Positions 1 through 10,563 of a stretch of 64,000 nucleotides of DNA are shown piece after piece. Position 1 is the first letter of the stretch; each line of letters opens with the position of its first letter. Location: positions 1 through 64,000 of the forward strand of contig CALIDI010000001.1 in the NCBI GenBank assembly GCA_938023035.1, written 5' to 3'. The stretch comes from an uncultured Leptolyngbyaceae cyanobacterium (lineage in GTDB: Bacteria > Cyanobacteriota > Cyanobacteriia > Leptolyngbyales > Leptolyngbyaceae). The notes under the pieces were generated by a model, which was not told where the DNA came from, did no database searches, and saw only the letters and a program-made list of their open reading frames with translations. The position numbers and the translations under genes were made by a program.

Positions 1-138
1 CAGGTCGTTTGTTGGCTAGTAACCTCCCTAGCTATGGGCCAATCACAGCTATGGGTCAATCACTGATGGCCAGGCGCGAATCGCTCAAGAATGCTCTACC
101 CTGGGAAAGAATACTCCTTCCCGCGTGATGCAGGCTCC

Positions 139-1557
139 ATGCAGACCAATCCCTTTCTTTCCCTCGATTATGAACCTAGTCTAGAACGCCTGGGGGATGA
201 CTATTACGATATTGTGGCAGCGGCTGAGTTTCCCCAGCATATTCTCCGGTTTCGGAATGATGATTTGCTTCCCCTTTTGGGTTTGGAAGCAGCCCTAGTC
301 AGCGATCAGGATTTTATCGAGGCCTTTGGTCAGTTTCGGGCCAAAACCCCTTTCCTGGCTTTGCGGTATCACGGCTACCAGTTTGGTGTTTACAATCCGG
401 CGCTGGGAGATGGACGCGGCTTTCTCTATGGGCAATTGCGTGGCCAAGATGGACAACTCTATGATCTGGGTACTAAGGGATCGGGAACAACGCCCTATTC
501 CCGTGGGGGGGATGGCCGGCTCACCCTCAAGGGGGGTGTGCGAGAAGTGATCGCAGCGGAGGCTCTCCACCGGGCTGGGGTGACGACCTCTCGCTGTTTG
601 AGCCTGATCGAAACAGGCGAAGCCCTCTGGCGTGGGGATGAACCCTCGCCGACCCGCTCGTCGGTGATGATCCGAATGCAGCGATCGCACATTCGCTTTG
701 GCACCTTTGAGCGGCTGCATGCTATCAACCGTAAGGATTTGATGATTCCCCTGCTGGATTATGTGATTGACCATTACTATCCTCATCTGGCTCAGCAAAG
801 CGATCGCTATGCCCGTTTCTATGCAGAGTTAGTCCAACGAGTCGCAGAACTGGTTGCCCAGTGGATGGCTGCCGGCTTTTGTCATGCTGTGCTCAATACA
901 GACAATATGGCAATTACGGGCGAAAGCTTTGACTATGGCCCCTTTGCCTTTATCCCGACCTTTGACCCTCACTTTACAGCAGCTTATTTTGACGATTACG
1001 GACGCTACAGCTATGGCAACCAGCCGATGATTTGCCATTGGAACCTGGAAATGTTACAAGTGCCATTGCAGCAGGTGGTACCTGCCAGCGACTTAGAAGC
1101 AGGTTTGAGGCCCTATTGGGAGCTTTATGAAACCGCCTATGCCACCCGCATGCTCAATAAACTGGGCTTGGCTGGGCCTTTGACAGAGGCTCGGCAAGCG
1201 TTGCTCAAGCTGACGCTGCAATTGTTGAAGGAATCCCAAGTCGGCTATCACTCCTTCTTTGCTGATTTGCGGCAGCATCTTCAACCAAGCTGGCGCGAAG
1301 GGGGCGAGCTAATTTTCCTAGGGGCAGAGGTCGCGCCTGAGGCCCTGGCTCAGCTCTGGCAGCAATGGAAGTTAGCCTATAGCCATCAGCTATTTGAACT
1401 GGCCCCAGAGGAATGGGAACGGGTGGGCGATCGCCTAAAACAGTACACCCCCCTCACGGTGCCGCTCCGACCGGCGATCGAAGCGGCTTGGGAAAAAATT
1501 ACTACACAGGATGATTGGCAAGGCTTTTATGAGTTGGTTGAGCAAATCCGGGTTTAG
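139..1557 (+). CDS. selO: Protein adenylyltransferase SelO (YdiU/UPF0061 family)
   Basis: Pseudokinase-fold enzyme of the SelO family, which transfers AMP from ATP to protein hydroxyl groups and is linked to redox homeostasis. The N-terminal [10 protein letters not shown] and [12 protein letters not shown], the glycine-rich [20 protein letters not shown], and the C-lobe NTDNM followed by [13 protein letters not shown] are family hallmarks; the last two carry the metal-binding Asn/Asp residues. The length from this ATG is 472 aa, normal for the family. An ATG 48 bases upstream (position 91) is in frame, but its extra residues do not look like the family's N terminus, and neither start has a clear Shine-Dalgarno. 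The gene stands alone; the glnN remnant lies downstream on the same strand. Function is from family knowledge. Confidence 0.93.
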   Translation: MQTNPFLSLDYEPSLERLGDDYYDIVAAAEFPQHILRFRNDDLLPLLGLEAALVSDQDFIEAFGQFRAKTPFLALRYHGYQFGVYNPALGDGRGFLYGQLRGQDGQLYDLGTKGSGTTPYSRGGDGRLTLKGGVREVIAAEALHRAGVTTSRCLSLIETGEALWRGDEPSPTRSSVMIRMQRSHIRFGTFERLHAINRKDLMIPLLDYVIDHYYPHLAQQSDRYARFYAELVQRVAELVAQWMAAGFCHAVLNTDNMAITGESFDYGPFAFIPTFDPHFTAAYFDDYGRYSYGNQPMICHWNLEMLQVPLQQVVPASDLEAGLRPYWELYETAYATRMLNKLGLAGPLTEARQALLKLTLQLLKESQVGYHSFFADLRQHLQPSWREGGELIFLGAEVAPEALAQLWQQWKLAYSHQLFELAPEEWERVGDRLKQYTPLTVPLRPAIEAAWEKITTQDDWQGFYELVEQIRV

Positions 1558-1598
1558 CTCAGTGGGTATCGCGCGATCGCTGGGTTAAGGCTATCGAC

Positions 1599-1640
1599 TG
1601 AGAAGATACCGGAAACACTTGAGAAGATACCGGAAACACT
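1599..1640. repeat. Perfect 21-bp tandem duplication
   Basis: The unit TGAGAAGATACCGGAAACACT occurs at 1599-1619 and again, identically and without a gap, at 1620-1640, just after selO. It looks like a recent slippage or duplication event in non-coding DNA. Confidence 0.9.
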
Positions 1641-1779
1641 GATTTCCTGGTAGCCCTAATGACCAAAGTCGCGGCTATCTGAACCAAATCAGCCTCCGCA
1701 GGTTATGTCGCTTTGGGTAGAAATTCGGCCAAAACCCAGTGCTCAACCGCCACCACCAATGCTGGCGAGGCTTTCGGGT

Positions 1780-1826
1780 GCATGTCACTTTTACCCTTGC
1801 CCTAAATCCCTCTCCTTCCTTGGGCG
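1780..1826 (+). repeat. Partial copy of dispersed MITE-like repeat
   Basis: Starts GCATGTCACTTTTACCCTTG and continues through CCCTAAATCCCTCTCC, matching the left end of the family seen complete at 58257-58388. The right half and terminal GTGACATGC are missing, so this is a truncated copy. Confidence 0.6.
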
Positions 1827-1949
1827 ACTGTGTCTACACATCTTGGTCATGAACCAGAACCCAGCCTTCAAAGATCCCCTCAAACTTGAGTAATCCGATG
1901 AAGATTGTCCTCATTCCGAGAGGCCATTGGCTTTCGAGTCCAGATCATC

Positions 1950-3024
1950 CACCTAAACGCCCACGCTAATGCCCAACTCCTGGTATTCTGTGGTGCGGTG
2001 ATTCGCGGTGTGCATAAGTATGGTGTGCTGCTACGGGCAGTGATTGCTAGCGCCAACAATGATCACCGGTTGGGCACTAACGAGGCCCCTCCGGCTATCA
2101 TTTCAATTTATCTGGGGAGTCAACTTCAGGATGTATTTGACCAGATTGCTTAGGGTGAGGTCAAAGGTTCTCAAGGGAAGGGGGTGATGAATCTTGGGGG
2201 TTGATACGCTCCCTGTGTTCCCGAAAGATCCGGGCGATCGCAACCGCACTTTACCTTTTACGGGCAATCGTTTTGAGTTCCGCGCTGTAGGGTTGGGGCA
2301 ATCGGTAGCGGGGCCACTCGTAGCAATGAACACGATTCTGGCAGCTTTGCTGGATGGGGTGGCCGACCAACTGGAGGCCAAGCTAGGCAGTGGCATGGAG
2401 TGAAATGCCGCAATCCACAACATTTTGCGGGAGGTCATTCGCGATCACGGGGCGATCGTCTTTAATGGCGACGGCTACTCCACTAAGTAGCATGAAATGG
2501 CTGTCAATGGGCAGGGGTTGCCTAACCTGAGGACGACTGCCGATGCTCTGCCGGTGTTACGTGAGTCATCCATCGAAGACCTCTTTACCAAGGAAAAGGT
2601 GCTAACCCCAGTTGAGCTAGGCAGTCGCTTTGAAGCTTACTCGGAGCAGTACATTTAGCATATTGAGGTAGAAGCTAAGCTAGTCATCAGCATGGCCAAA
2701 CCCCTTATTTGTCCTGTGGCTGTGCGTTATCTGGGAGAGTTAGCCAGTGTCATCACTCGCTTGGGAGACCATGGGATTGAGCTAGACAAGGCGAGTGCTG
2801 CCAAAGCAGCTGAGTTGACCAAATCGATAATGGCGGCGGTGGGAAGGCTAGATAATATGCTAACCAAGCATTTTATGTCGATAGAAGAGCATATGCGGTT
2901 CTGCGCAAAGACAATTTGCCCTTTGATGGATGAGGTGCGCCAATCTGCTGATGCGCTCGAAGGTGAGGTAGCGGATGACCTCTGGCCTTTGCCGACCTAT
3001 CAGGAGATGCTGTTTATCAAGTAG
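1950..3024 (+). pseudogene. glnN: Decayed 3' part of type III glutamine synthetase (GSIII)
   Basis: Conceptual translation gives GSIII C-terminal segments in order: [46 protein letters not shown] then [19 protein letters not shown]-like, GLPNLRTTADALP, SRFEAYSEQY, and the terminus VADDLWPLPTYQEMLFIK. The frame is broken. Segment one ends at TAG 2151-2153. The frame then changes near 2190. In the second frame there are stops TGA 2401-2403, TAG 2488-2490 and TAG 2656-2658. Roughly 350 codons of a protein usually near 720 aa remain, and the N-terminal half is absent. It cannot encode a functional enzyme. The last open piece (from 2692) could make 110 aa but lacks the active site. Identity is clear by motif; loss of function is read directly from the stops. 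Confidence 0.88.
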
Positions 3025-3126
3025 GGGGCTAGGCCTAGGCCACGGGTATTGCCTGAAATGGGGACGATCAGCAAGTAGCGAGTCGTCCCCATCTGTGTTT
3101 GGGTTGGATAAATGATACTAGGACGT

Positions 3127-3612
3127 TTAGGCTCGATTTTTCTCTGAGTTATACTGAGCCACCATCGACTCAACTAGCCGCTTTTCGCGTTTAAGGCTGT
3201 CTTCTAGCATTTGAATTTGCTCTCGACGAGCTTCTAACTCCAGCGATCGCCGATTCAAATCCTGACTTTGCAAAGTCAGTGATTGTCGCCACTGCTCTGC
3301 CCGTTCGGTTTCTTCTTGCAAAAACGAAGGGGTAATACCAGTGACCAGAAACTTTTGGATAATGTCAATGACCCAATCTTTTGCGTCTTTGACGGTTAAA
3401 ACTTGTCGAGATGGGGAAATCTCGGCTAGCACTAGCAACCCATCGCTGAGGTTGTCAAAATCTCCACACGGGATAGTATCTTCCTCAGGCACCAATGACC
3501 AGGCATTGTCGGTTTTTTGGTTTGCTAGAAGGCGGAGGGTTACTTTACCCAGAAATCCTTTTTTCTGCACCTGCGCCAGATACAACATCACTACTTCTCT
3601 CATTTCGTCCAA
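3127..3612 (-). CDS. Hypothetical protein with C-terminal coiled coil
   Basis: 161 aa (158 if the internal ATG three codons in is used). I do not recognise a named family. The N-terminal 95 residues look globular, with LLANQKTDNAWSLVPEE and a following segment rich in Leu and Asp. The last 60 residues are heptad-like and rich in Glu, Arg and Gln (LNRRSLELEARREQIQMLED), predicting a coiled coil. There is no signal peptide or membrane segment, so it is probably cytoplasmic. It lies about 150 bp upstream of the valS stop on the same strand but has its own spacing, so co-transcription is uncertain. The coding call rests on composition, length and absence of a competing gene. Confidence 0.7.
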   Translation of the reverse strand: MDEMREVVMLYLAQVQKKGFLGKVTLRLLANQKTDNAWSLVPEEDTIPCGDFDNLSDGLLVLAEISPSRQVLTVKDAKDWVIDIIQKFLVTGITPSFLQEETERAEQWRQSLTLQSQDLNRRSLELEARREQIQMLEDSLKREKRLVESMVAQYNSEKNRA

Positions 3613-3750
3613 GATTAACCATCAAACTAGCGTTTCCTCCTGATTGGCTCAAGGGGAAATTGGCAACTTGACAGAATGCACACAAACTTTGCCTTTATCC
3701 TACCTGTAATTTTTGTTCGTTGTCGGTTGGGTACATGATTTCCTTGAGTT

Positions 3751-3766
3751 AAAAGCACTGGCTTTT
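3751..3766 (-). terminator. Possible weak terminator after valS
   Basis: Immediately past the valS stop, the minus strand reads AAAAGC-CAGT-GCTTTT, a 6-bp hairpin ending in four T. The stem is AT-rich and short, so this is only a candidate. Confidence 0.35.
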
Positions 3767-3767
3767 T

Positions 3768-6494
3768 CTAAGGAGAGAGCCGAGTCAGGCGATCGCGAAG
3801 GATTTGTGCTTGCTTTTCTGCCTCGGCTAGAGCGACTCTGGCTCCGTCTACCACTTCGGGTTTGGCCCGACTGACAAAGTTAGGGTTTGCTAACCGAGCC
3901 TGTAATGACTGAACCTCTGCTTCGATTTTGCCTAGGTCTTTGGTCAATTTTGCTTTGAGGGCTGCAATATCCACCAGCCCACTCAAGGGAATTAATACCT
4001 GCACCGTTCCTACCACTCCCGCAAACATCTGGGTATTCGCTGGCTCAGTTGCCGTGATGGTGAGGTTCTCAACTTTGGCCAAGTCTTGAAGATAAGCCGC
4101 CCCATCCATGAGAATCTGACGTTCGCGATCGCTCTCACTGTGCAAGATCGCCTCAATTTTGACCCCTGGTTTAATTTCGGCCTCGGCGCGCAAATTTCGT
4201 AGGGTCCGAATTGTTCCAAACAAAAGCTCAAATTGCTGCTCTAAATCAGGGTTGATCTGGCTGGCATTGGCTTTTGGATAGGTTTGTAAGGCTAGGTACT
4301 GATCCTCTGACTGTTGAGTGAGGGTATGCCAGATTTCTTCGGTGATGTGGGGCATAAAAGGATGTAAAAGCTTCAAAATACCCTCTAGCACACAGGCCAG
4401 AACTTGTTGAGCGGTTTGCCGCGATCGCCCGTTTTGTCCTTGCAGACGAGACTTGACTAGCTCAATGTACCAGTCACAGAAATCACCCCAAATAAATTCG
4501 TATAACCCTTTGGCCGCTTCACCGAGACCATAGCTATCAATCGCTTGACAGGTTTGATGAGTCACCTGATGGAACCGGGAGAGAATCCAGTGATCGCTGA
4601 GTTCCAGGTTTTCACCAGGGAGGCCGAGTTGTGTCGGGGTTTGCCCATCCAGATTCATCAACACAAACCGAGAAGCATTCCATAGCTTGTTAGCAAAGTT
4701 GCGTGAGGCCTCGACCGTTTCAGATTCATCGGTTTTACGGTTGTAGGCGAGCCGAATATCTTGCCCAGCCCCCACCATCTCTCGTACCAGAGCATAGCGC
4801 ACGGCATCACAGCCGTATTTGTCGATCAGCAAGAGGGGATCGATGCCATTATTGGCTGACTTTGACATCTTCTTATTGTTTTCATCCCGCACCAGGCCAT
4901 GGATGTAAACGGTTTTAAAGGGCATCGTACCGGTCAAGTGCCCAGCCATCATCGTCATCCGGGCGACCCAAAAGAAGATGATATCAAAGCCAGTCACCAG
5001 GGTTGTGGTAGGGTAATACGTCGCCAGGTCAGTTGTTTGCTCTGGCCAGCCCATGGTAGAGAAGGGCCATAGCCCAGAAGAAAACCAGGTATCTAGCACA
5101 TCAGGATCTTGCTCAATCTCTACGGCTTCGCCAAATTGGGCTACCAGTTTGGCGCGGGCATCGGCTTCGTTCAACGCTACGACAAAAGGAGTGGTATCGG
5201 TAATCTCACCGGCGGTTTCACTGATGGCATACCAGGCGGGAATCTGGTGCCCCCACCAGAGTTGACGCGAGATGCACCAGTCGCGCAAATTTACTAGCCA
5301 ATCGCGATAGACCTTGCGCCAGCGTTCGGGCACAAAGGCGGGGGAGTGATGATTGTCGAGGGCATCTAGGGCGCGATCAGCGAGAGGACGGATTTTGACA
5401 AACCATTGGGTGGAGAGCAGCGGCTCTACCGGCACTTTGCCGCGATCGCTATAGGGTACAGTGTGCTTATAGTCTTCGACTTTTACCAACGCACCTAGCG
5501 CTTCCAGTTTCGCTACCACCCGGTTACGAGCCACAAAGCGATCCAGGCCAGCAAACTCACCAGCATTTTCATTCAGGCTGCCATCTTTATTCATGATGTT
5601 GATCATGGGCAGGTGATGGCGTTTGCCCATCTCAAAGTCATTAGGGTCGTGGGCGGGGGTTACCTTGACACAACCGGTGCCAAAGCTAGCATCCACAAAC
5701 TCATCCCCAATAATTGGAATTTCCCGGTTCATGATGGGTAGAGTCAGGGTTTTGCCAATCAACGCCTGGTAGCGCGCGTCTTCTGGATGAACAGCCACCG
5801 CCGTATCCCCCAACATGGTTTCAGGTCGCGTTGTGGCTACTTCCACAAAACCAGAACCATCGGAGAGGGGGTAGCGAAAATGCCAGAGGTGGCCATTGAC
5901 CTCCTGAGGCTCCACTTCTAGGTCAGAAACGGCTGACTGAGTGGCAGGGCACCAGTTAACTAAATAGTTGCCACGATAGATTAAGCCCTCTGCATAGAGG
6001 CGGTTAAAGGCTTCTAGTACGGCTGCCGACAGGCCCTCATCCATGGTGAAGCGTTCCCGTGACCAGTCTACCGATAGCCCCAGGCGACGAAATTGACCGA
6101 GAATCGTGCCACCAGATTCTTCCTTCCATTCCCAAGCACGCTTGAGATAGGCTTCTCGACCAACCTCCTGACGGGTCTTACCCTGAGAACGCAACTCTCG
6201 ATCCAGGATGGTGCTAACGGCAATGCTGGCGTGATCGGTGCCCGGTAGCCAGAGGGTGTTGCGCCCAGCCATACGGTGATAGCGAATGAGCACGTCAATT
6301 AGGGAGTGCTCAAAGGCATGGCCCATGTGCAAACTACCCGTTACATTTGGTGGCGGAATGACAATCGAGTAGGGTTCTCCCGGGTGCGCTGGGTCGGCTT
6401 TGAATACCTCATGGGATTCCCATAGACGTTGCCATTTAGCTTCAGACGATTGGGGTTCATATTGACTAGGCAAGTTGGGAATCGTTGCAGACAT
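3768..6494 (-). CDS. valS: Valyl-tRNA synthetase
   Basis: Class I aminoacyl-tRNA synthetase charging tRNA-Val, cytoplasmic. The HIGH box appears as [18 protein letters not shown] near residue 50, and the KMSKS loop as [11 protein letters not shown] near residue 540. Between them lies the CP1 editing domain, with [17 protein letters not shown] and [19 protein letters not shown]. The C-terminal quarter has the anticodon-binding region and the ValS-specific coiled-coil arm ([20 protein letters not shown] onward). The length of 908 aa is typical. ATG at 6494 is followed directly by the usual N-terminal LPSQYEP region. It is a single gene, with psb32 about 200 bp upstream on the same strand. Confidence 0.97.
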   Translation of the reverse strand: MSATIPNLPSQYEPQSSEAKWQRLWESHEVFKADPAHPGEPYSIVIPPPNVTGSLHMGHAFEHSLIDVLIRYHRMAGRNTLWLPGTDHASIAVSTILDRELRSQGKTRQEVGREAYLKRAWEWKEESGGTILGQFRRLGLSVDWSRERFTMDEGLSAAVLEAFNRLYAEGLIYRGNYLVNWCPATQSAVSDLEVEPQEVNGHLWHFRYPLSDGSGFVEVATTRPETMLGDTAVAVHPEDARYQALIGKTLTLPIMNREIPIIGDEFVDASFGTGCVKVTPAHDPNDFEMGKRHHLPMINIMNKDGSLNENAGEFAGLDRFVARNRVVAKLEALGALVKVEDYKHTVPYSDRGKVPVEPLLSTQWFVKIRPLADRALDALDNHHSPAFVPERWRKVYRDWLVNLRDWCISRQLWWGHQIPAWYAISETAGEITDTTPFVVALNEADARAKLVAQFGEAVEIEQDPDVLDTWFSSGLWPFSTMGWPEQTTDLATYYPTTTLVTGFDIIFFWVARMTMMAGHLTGTMPFKTVYIHGLVRDENNKKMSKSANNGIDPLLLIDKYGCDAVRYALVREMVGAGQDIRLAYNRKTDESETVEASRNFANKLWNASRFVLMNLDGQTPTQLGLPGENLELSDHWILSRFHQVTHQTCQAIDSYGLGEAAKGLYEFIWGDFCDWYIELVKSRLQGQNGRSRQTAQQVLACVLEGILKLLHPFMPHITEEIWHTLTQQSEDQYLALQTYPKANASQINPDLEQQFELLFGTIRTLRNLRAEAEIKPGVKIEAILHSESDRERQILMDGAAYLQDLAKVENLTITATEPANTQMFAGVVGTVQVLIPLSGLVDIAALKAKLTKDLGKIEAEVQSLQARLANPNFVSRAKPEVVDGARVALAEAEKQAQILRDRLTRLSP

Positions 6495-6571
6495 GAGTTT
6501 TCGAGGGCGATCGCTAAAGCCTTAATTTTACTTAAAAATCGTGCCATTTCCTGTGGATACCGGCCAAAGCA

Positions 6572-6598
6572 ATTGCCTAGTTGTTAAGGATAGGCAAT
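6572..6598 (-). terminator. Possible terminator hairpin after psb32
   Basis: ATTGCCTA and its reverse complement TAGGCAAT flank an 11-nt loop, about 100 bp beyond the psb32 stop. There is no strong T run, as is common for cyanobacteria, so the role is tentative. Confidence 0.35.
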
Positions 6599-6696
6599 GT
6601 AAGCAAAGAGCCAGGTTTAGGGCACAACGCAGAAACGCCAGTACCAGCCTGCCTCTAAGGACATTTTCCCTTGGCTCCGGTGCAAGACAGATGAAC

Positions 6697-7419
6697 CTAG
6701 CGAGAACCCATGTACTGGTAAAAATAATAAGTTGCCATGGGTACAACGGTTGCCACAATCAAGAAGCCAATCACCCAAACGGTTGCATTGCTTTCCTTGG
6801 TTTTTTCAGGAGAGGCAAACGTACCCTCAACCATAACATCATCAACAATTTGGGGTGGGCCAGGGTCAGGTTGGCCAGATAGCACGGCTACAAGCCGATC
6901 AACCGCATCGGAAATGGCCTGATTGTAGCGATCGCCCCGTTTCAAGGGAGCTAATAGGGTTTCCTGGGCAACACTTTCGGCGATTTCATCGGGCATGACA
7001 GCCTTAACTTGGCTGCCTGTATGAATAGCAGCATTGTTCGTCAAGTTATCGAGCACCAGCAGCGTCACATTCGCCTGATCCTCAGGATCGGGGAACCAGG
7101 CCCCAAACAACTTATCGGCAAAGCTCTGAATCGTCTCACCATAATCCAACCGCCGAATGGTGACAACGTAAACCTCCTGGTTCGAAGTCGCCGCAAGGTT
7201 GGCTAACTGAGCATTAACTTTCCCCTCACTTGCCCGGCTGAGAATTTCTGCCTTATCAACAACCCAAGTGCTCGCTTCTGGTACAGGTACCTCAAAGATG
7301 CTGGTGGCTACAGCCGGTAAAACCATCAGTTGAGTGGCAACAATTGCCATCACGAGCCACTGCATCAGCAATTGGAACCGGATTTTCCAAACATGGGAAA
7401 AATGAGAGCGCCAAGTCAT
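6697..7419 (-). CDS. psb32: TPM-domain protein, photosystem II repair protein Psb32-like
   Basis: 240 aa protein with an N-terminal hydrophobic signal/anchor (LLMQWLVMAIVATQLMVLPAV), a central TPM domain (about residues 45-175, with STWVVDKAEILS and the TLLVLDNLTNNAAIHTG core) and one C-terminal membrane span (VWVIGFLIVATVVPMATYYF). This signal-TPM-TM architecture matches cyanobacterial Psb32, which protects photosystem II from photodamage and speeds its repair. It should sit in the thylakoid membrane with the TPM domain in the lumen. The assignment rests on architecture and cyanobacterial context; other TPM proteins of the YgcG type are an alternative but usually end in Gly/Ser-rich tails, which this lacks. 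Confidence 0.8.
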   Translation of the reverse strand: MTWRSHFSHVWKIRFQLLMQWLVMAIVATQLMVLPAVATSIFEVPVPEASTWVVDKAEILSRASEGKVNAQLANLAATSNQEVYVVTIRRLDYGETIQSFADKLFGAWFPDPEDQANVTLLVLDNLTNNAAIHTGSQVKAVMPDEIAESVAQETLLAPLKRGDRYNQAISDAVDRLVAVLSGQPDPGPPQIVDDVMVEGTFASPEKTKESNATVWVIGFLIVATVVPMATYYFYQYMGSR

Positions 7420-7703
7420 AGGTCTTTACAAAAAGCAGCTTATTAGAGAATACTACGTACCCAGACGCTATAGGTAGAAAGACTCGGAAGATGCATGGCT
7501 GTGCAGGGATTGAGGGTGAGGGCAAAAGTGAAATACACCCCCTATCAACAACCGGTACAGTAGCCAGTTATAAAACTAATTCGCTCTCCATGGCATTAGC
7601 TCATCCGTTTGGATGAAGTAGAAATCAACCGATCCCGTCACGCTAGTGTTTATAGTAGGTGTTTAGAACACCTTCACAAAGCCACCGGCAGTGTTCGCTA
7701 CTA

Positions 7704-9503
7704 ATGGAAGGATTATCAATCTCAAACATGGGTTGGAGTGTGCCGTTACGTCGGCAAGATGGGTTACGAGTGGGAGCCATTGCTGCTGCTTGTTTTGCCT
7801 CTGCCCATTTGGCAAACCTAGTCTTAAATCTGGGCTTAAAGGCATCTCCTGTATGGTTTCCGGCGGGGGTTGGTTTAGCTGCTCTGTTACTCTATGGACG
7901 CCACCTTTGGTTTGGCATTGCTCTCGGCATTTTGAGTTTTGGTCTCTCGATGGGTGCTTCCTGGGGGTTTGCTACTGGGGCGGCGATCGGCAGTAGCCTG
8001 AGTGCCTTCGTCGGGGCCTATTTGCTAGAGCGGATGCAGTTTCAAGCTAACTTGCGGCAACTGCGGGATGTACTGGGCTTTGTGCTGTTGGCAGGTGGCA
8101 TTGCTCCCACGGTTAACGCGACGATTTATACCCTCAATGCCAGTCTGGCGGAAATGATTCCCTGGGAAGCCTCTTTTAACTATTGGGGAACTGTCTGGTT
8201 GGGGGATAGTGTTGGAATTTTGGTCATTGCGCCAGTACCGTTAACGTGGCTGGGTTACACCTCCCTGGCTCAACCTGCTGCAACGCGCCTCCGGGCAGAT
8301 GTCACCATGCTTTTGCCACGGCTGCCTGAATTTCTGACCTGGCTAATTCTTTTGTTAACTATCAGTACGAAAGTCTTTCTGGCTCCTGCCCATGCTGAGA
8401 TTGCCCGTTATCCTCTAGAGTATTTGCCTTTTCCTCTGATTGGGTGGGCGGCCTTACGTTTGGGGCAGCGGGGCACTGTATTGGGGAGCTTATTAGTTTC
8501 CGCGATCGCTATTTTGGGTTTGGTGCGGCAGGCAGGCCCATTTCTAGCGAAATGTCAGGGAGACTTTTTGCAAGCAGCACTGCTGATGCAAATCTTTGTA
8601 GGCATTATTACAATCACGGCTCTGGTCTTAGCTGCCGCCATTGCCGAACGTCAACAGGTTGAAAACCTTCTGCGGATTAATCAAGCCAATCTGCAACGTC
8701 TTGCCTCTAACTTAGAGTGTCGTGTGCAAGAGCGTACAGCAGAGTTGCAGCAACGGATGCAGGAACTGCATGACTCAAATCAGGTTAAAGATCTGTTGTT
8801 GCATGCTGTTGCTCACGATTTGAAGACCCCGATTCAGGGCAGCTTGATGGTGCTTAATAAGCTACACAGTCGTGGCGAAGAGAGCATTACGGTCACTCAG
8901 CCCATGCTGGAATGCATGATTCAAAGTAATGAAAAGTTACTGTACCTCCTGGATTCTTTGCTTCAAGATCCGGCCTCTTTCCCCACGCTTCCACCGTTGC
9001 AGTTAACAACAACCTGTCTGCCCAGTGTCACAGCGGCTAGTCTGGAACGATTGGCCGAAAGCTTAACAGCCAATCATACTCAGGTTATCAACCAGGTAGA
9101 GCCGACCCTGCCTCCGGTGATCGCAGATCCAGGGCAGATCCAGCAGGTAATTGAGTGCCTGATTTCCAATGCTGTTCGGCATAATGCGCCTGGTTTAAAG
9201 ATTACGCTAAAGACAGATTTGATTGCAGCCACAAGTTGTTGTGCAGAAACAGTCACCTCTGCACCAACAATGGTGCGCTACTCAGTCCAGGACGACGGGG
9301 TTGGTTTACCCAAAGAAGCGCGCGATCGCCTGTTTGAATTGCATAGCCGTAGTGCCCATAATTGCCATCTGACGGGGATTGGTTTAGGTTTACCCCGGAG
9401 CCGTCAGATTATCGCAGCCCACGGTGGCCAGATTGGTGTGATTAGCGAACTAACCGAAGGGGCTACCTTCTGGTTTACCTTACCCGTTGCTCCCCACAGT
9501 TGA
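7704..9503 (+). CDS. MASE1-domain sensor histidine kinase
   Basis: Membrane-bound two-component sensor of 599 aa. Residues about 20-320 are the MASE1 integral membrane sensor (around eight hydrophobic spans, SPVWFPAGVGLAALLLYG). A coiled linker (NLECRVQERTAELQQRMQEL) leads into the HisKA domain, with the phospho-acceptor His371 in AVAHDLKTPIQG. The ATPase domain has the N box (CLISNAVRHNAPG), G1 box (VQDDGVGLP) and G2 box (GIGLGLPRSRQIIAAHGG). There is no receiver domain and no adjacent response regulator, so the partner and signal are unknown. ATG 7704 is preferred over the in-frame GTG at 7659 because the upstream residues are not MASE1-like. MASE1 ligands are generally unknown. Confidence 0.9.
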   Translation: MEGLSISNMGWSVPLRRQDGLRVGAIAAACFASAHLANLVLNLGLKASPVWFPAGVGLAALLLYGRHLWFGIALGILSFGLSMGASWGFATGAAIGSSLSAFVGAYLLERMQFQANLRQLRDVLGFVLLAGGIAPTVNATIYTLNASLAEMIPWEASFNYWGTVWLGDSVGILVIAPVPLTWLGYTSLAQPAATRLRADVTMLLPRLPEFLTWLILLLTISTKVFLAPAHAEIARYPLEYLPFPLIGWAALRLGQRGTVLGSLLVSAIAILGLVRQAGPFLAKCQGDFLQAALLMQIFVGIITITALVLAAAIAERQQVENLLRINQANLQRLASNLECRVQERTAELQQRMQELHDSNQVKDLLLHAVAHDLKTPIQGSLMVLNKLHSRGEESITVTQPMLECMIQSNEKLLYLLDSLLQDPASFPTLPPLQLTTTCLPSVTAASLERLAESLTANHTQVINQVEPTLPPVIADPGQIQQVIECLISNAVRHNAPGLKITLKTDLIAATSCCAETVTSAPTMVRYSVQDDGVGLPKEARDRLFELHSRSAHNCHLTGIGLGLPRSRQIIAAHGGQIGVISELTEGATFWFTLPVAPHS

Positions 9504-9647
9504 GATGATTGAGATACCAGAAGCTGCTGACGCCAACTCTACCCAGGCTGCAATTGGCATCCCAGGATTGGGCAATTTTGATGGGGTGTTTCACTCGACG
9601 TTGCTGAATCTGGATAGGAATCACCCAATTCGCCCGCACCCGAATGC

Positions 9648-10298
9648 TTAATCGATCCAGCGTACCTGCACAAATCGAGCAGGACGATTAAAAGCATGGG
9701 GGACTTCAACAACACGCTCGATTGCTAGGTTAAAAGGGATTGCCGTGGTCAAATATTTTTGCGCCAAGTTGCCCAGGGAAGGAGCAATCTGAGCTGTTAA
9801 GGTTGCAGCTACTCCGATTCCTAAGATCTGAGCCAGCGGATGACGCGGCAATAGCGTTGTTGTACCCAACATTAAACTTGCCAGCATCACGACTCCGACC
9901 GAAAGATTAGTGCCGCAACGGGGATGCACCGCCAGATCCCAATCACCTGCTGTGATTTGCTGGAGGGCAGCTTGGGCAGCATGCCGAAGCTCGTCCAAAT
10001 CAACCTGACCGTAAAGATAAAATCCCCGATCAGTTGACATCCCACTCAACGTTTCGCTCTGGGAAGCAGGGCTAACCCTCTGGGCGCGATCGCTTAAAAT
10101 CCAAACAGTCGCGTGCTCCAAGGCATGAACCTGGCGTAACATCAATAGCTCCTTGAGGCCAGGTGCAAACGACAGGTAGCTTAACAACTCAGTATCTTGT
10201 CTGAGATGAGGTGTTGGTTGAAGAGACGCCAGCAACACATCTGCAATTTCGGTGCTCCAAAACCATAGGGGAGGTATCCCCGCTAAAGACTGAGCCAT
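9648..10298 (-). CDS. DUF6391 family protein
   Basis: 216 aa from ATG 10298; an upstream in-frame TTG at 10331 would add 11 residues. The sequence matches the cyanobacterial DUF6391 pattern: a HALEHATVW motif near residue 110 and HPRCGTNLSVG near residue 155, followed by hydrophobic stretches (VVMLASLMLGTTTLLP, LAQILGIGVAATLTAQIAP) that may be membrane-associated. The paired His-Glu-His and His/Cys motifs resemble a metal site, but that is my inference and no biochemical role is known to me. It is convergent with the MASE1 kinase, with a gap of about 145 bp. Confidence 0.75.
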   Translation of the reverse strand: MAQSLAGIPPLWFWSTEIADVLLASLQPTPHLRQDTELLSYLSFAPGLKELLMLRQVHALEHATVWILSDRAQRVSPASQSETLSGMSTDRGFYLYGQVDLDELRHAAQAALQQITAGDWDLAVHPRCGTNLSVGVVMLASLMLGTTTLLPRHPLAQILGIGVAATLTAQIAPSLGNLAQKYLTTAIPFNLAIERVVEVPHAFNRPARFVQVRWID

Positions 10299-10563
10299 TG
10301 CTACAAAACCCCTAACCCGAAACGCATACAAAGCAACGCTTCAATCACTCTAACCCTTAGGGCGACTGAGATTGAGCAACTTAGCAATTTTTTGCCTGTT
10401 TGAATAACTTTAATTAAGGATCTCAAATTAAGGACTTCGGTGACCAGCGATTGTTCATGGGAGTTGTGAGGGGGTGGGGGCTTTATCCAGCCATGGGGCC
10501 AGCGCCGCCCCCCATTCTGACCTTAATTTGTACTTCTAAATAATGCAGGAGAGGCCAGGCTGC

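Larger units (their letters stand above)
1558..1949. other. Non-coding gap between selO and the glnN remnant
   Basis: No supported gene. It contains a perfect 21-bp tandem duplication (1599-1640) and a partial copy of the dispersed GCATGTCAC repeat (about 1780-1825). Part of the lost 5' portion of glnN may have lain here, but only a weak match ([12 protein letters not shown]-like, around 1910) can be seen and I do not rely on it. Confidence 0.5.

Noticed and set aside
295-798. 167-codon minus-strand ORF inside selO
   Set aside because: Entirely antisense to a well-conserved gene; composition is that of a shadow frame with no family motif.
2103-2438. 111-codon minus-strand ORF across the glnN remnant
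   Set aside because: Antisense to the recognisable GSIII fragments, which explain the bases on the other strand.
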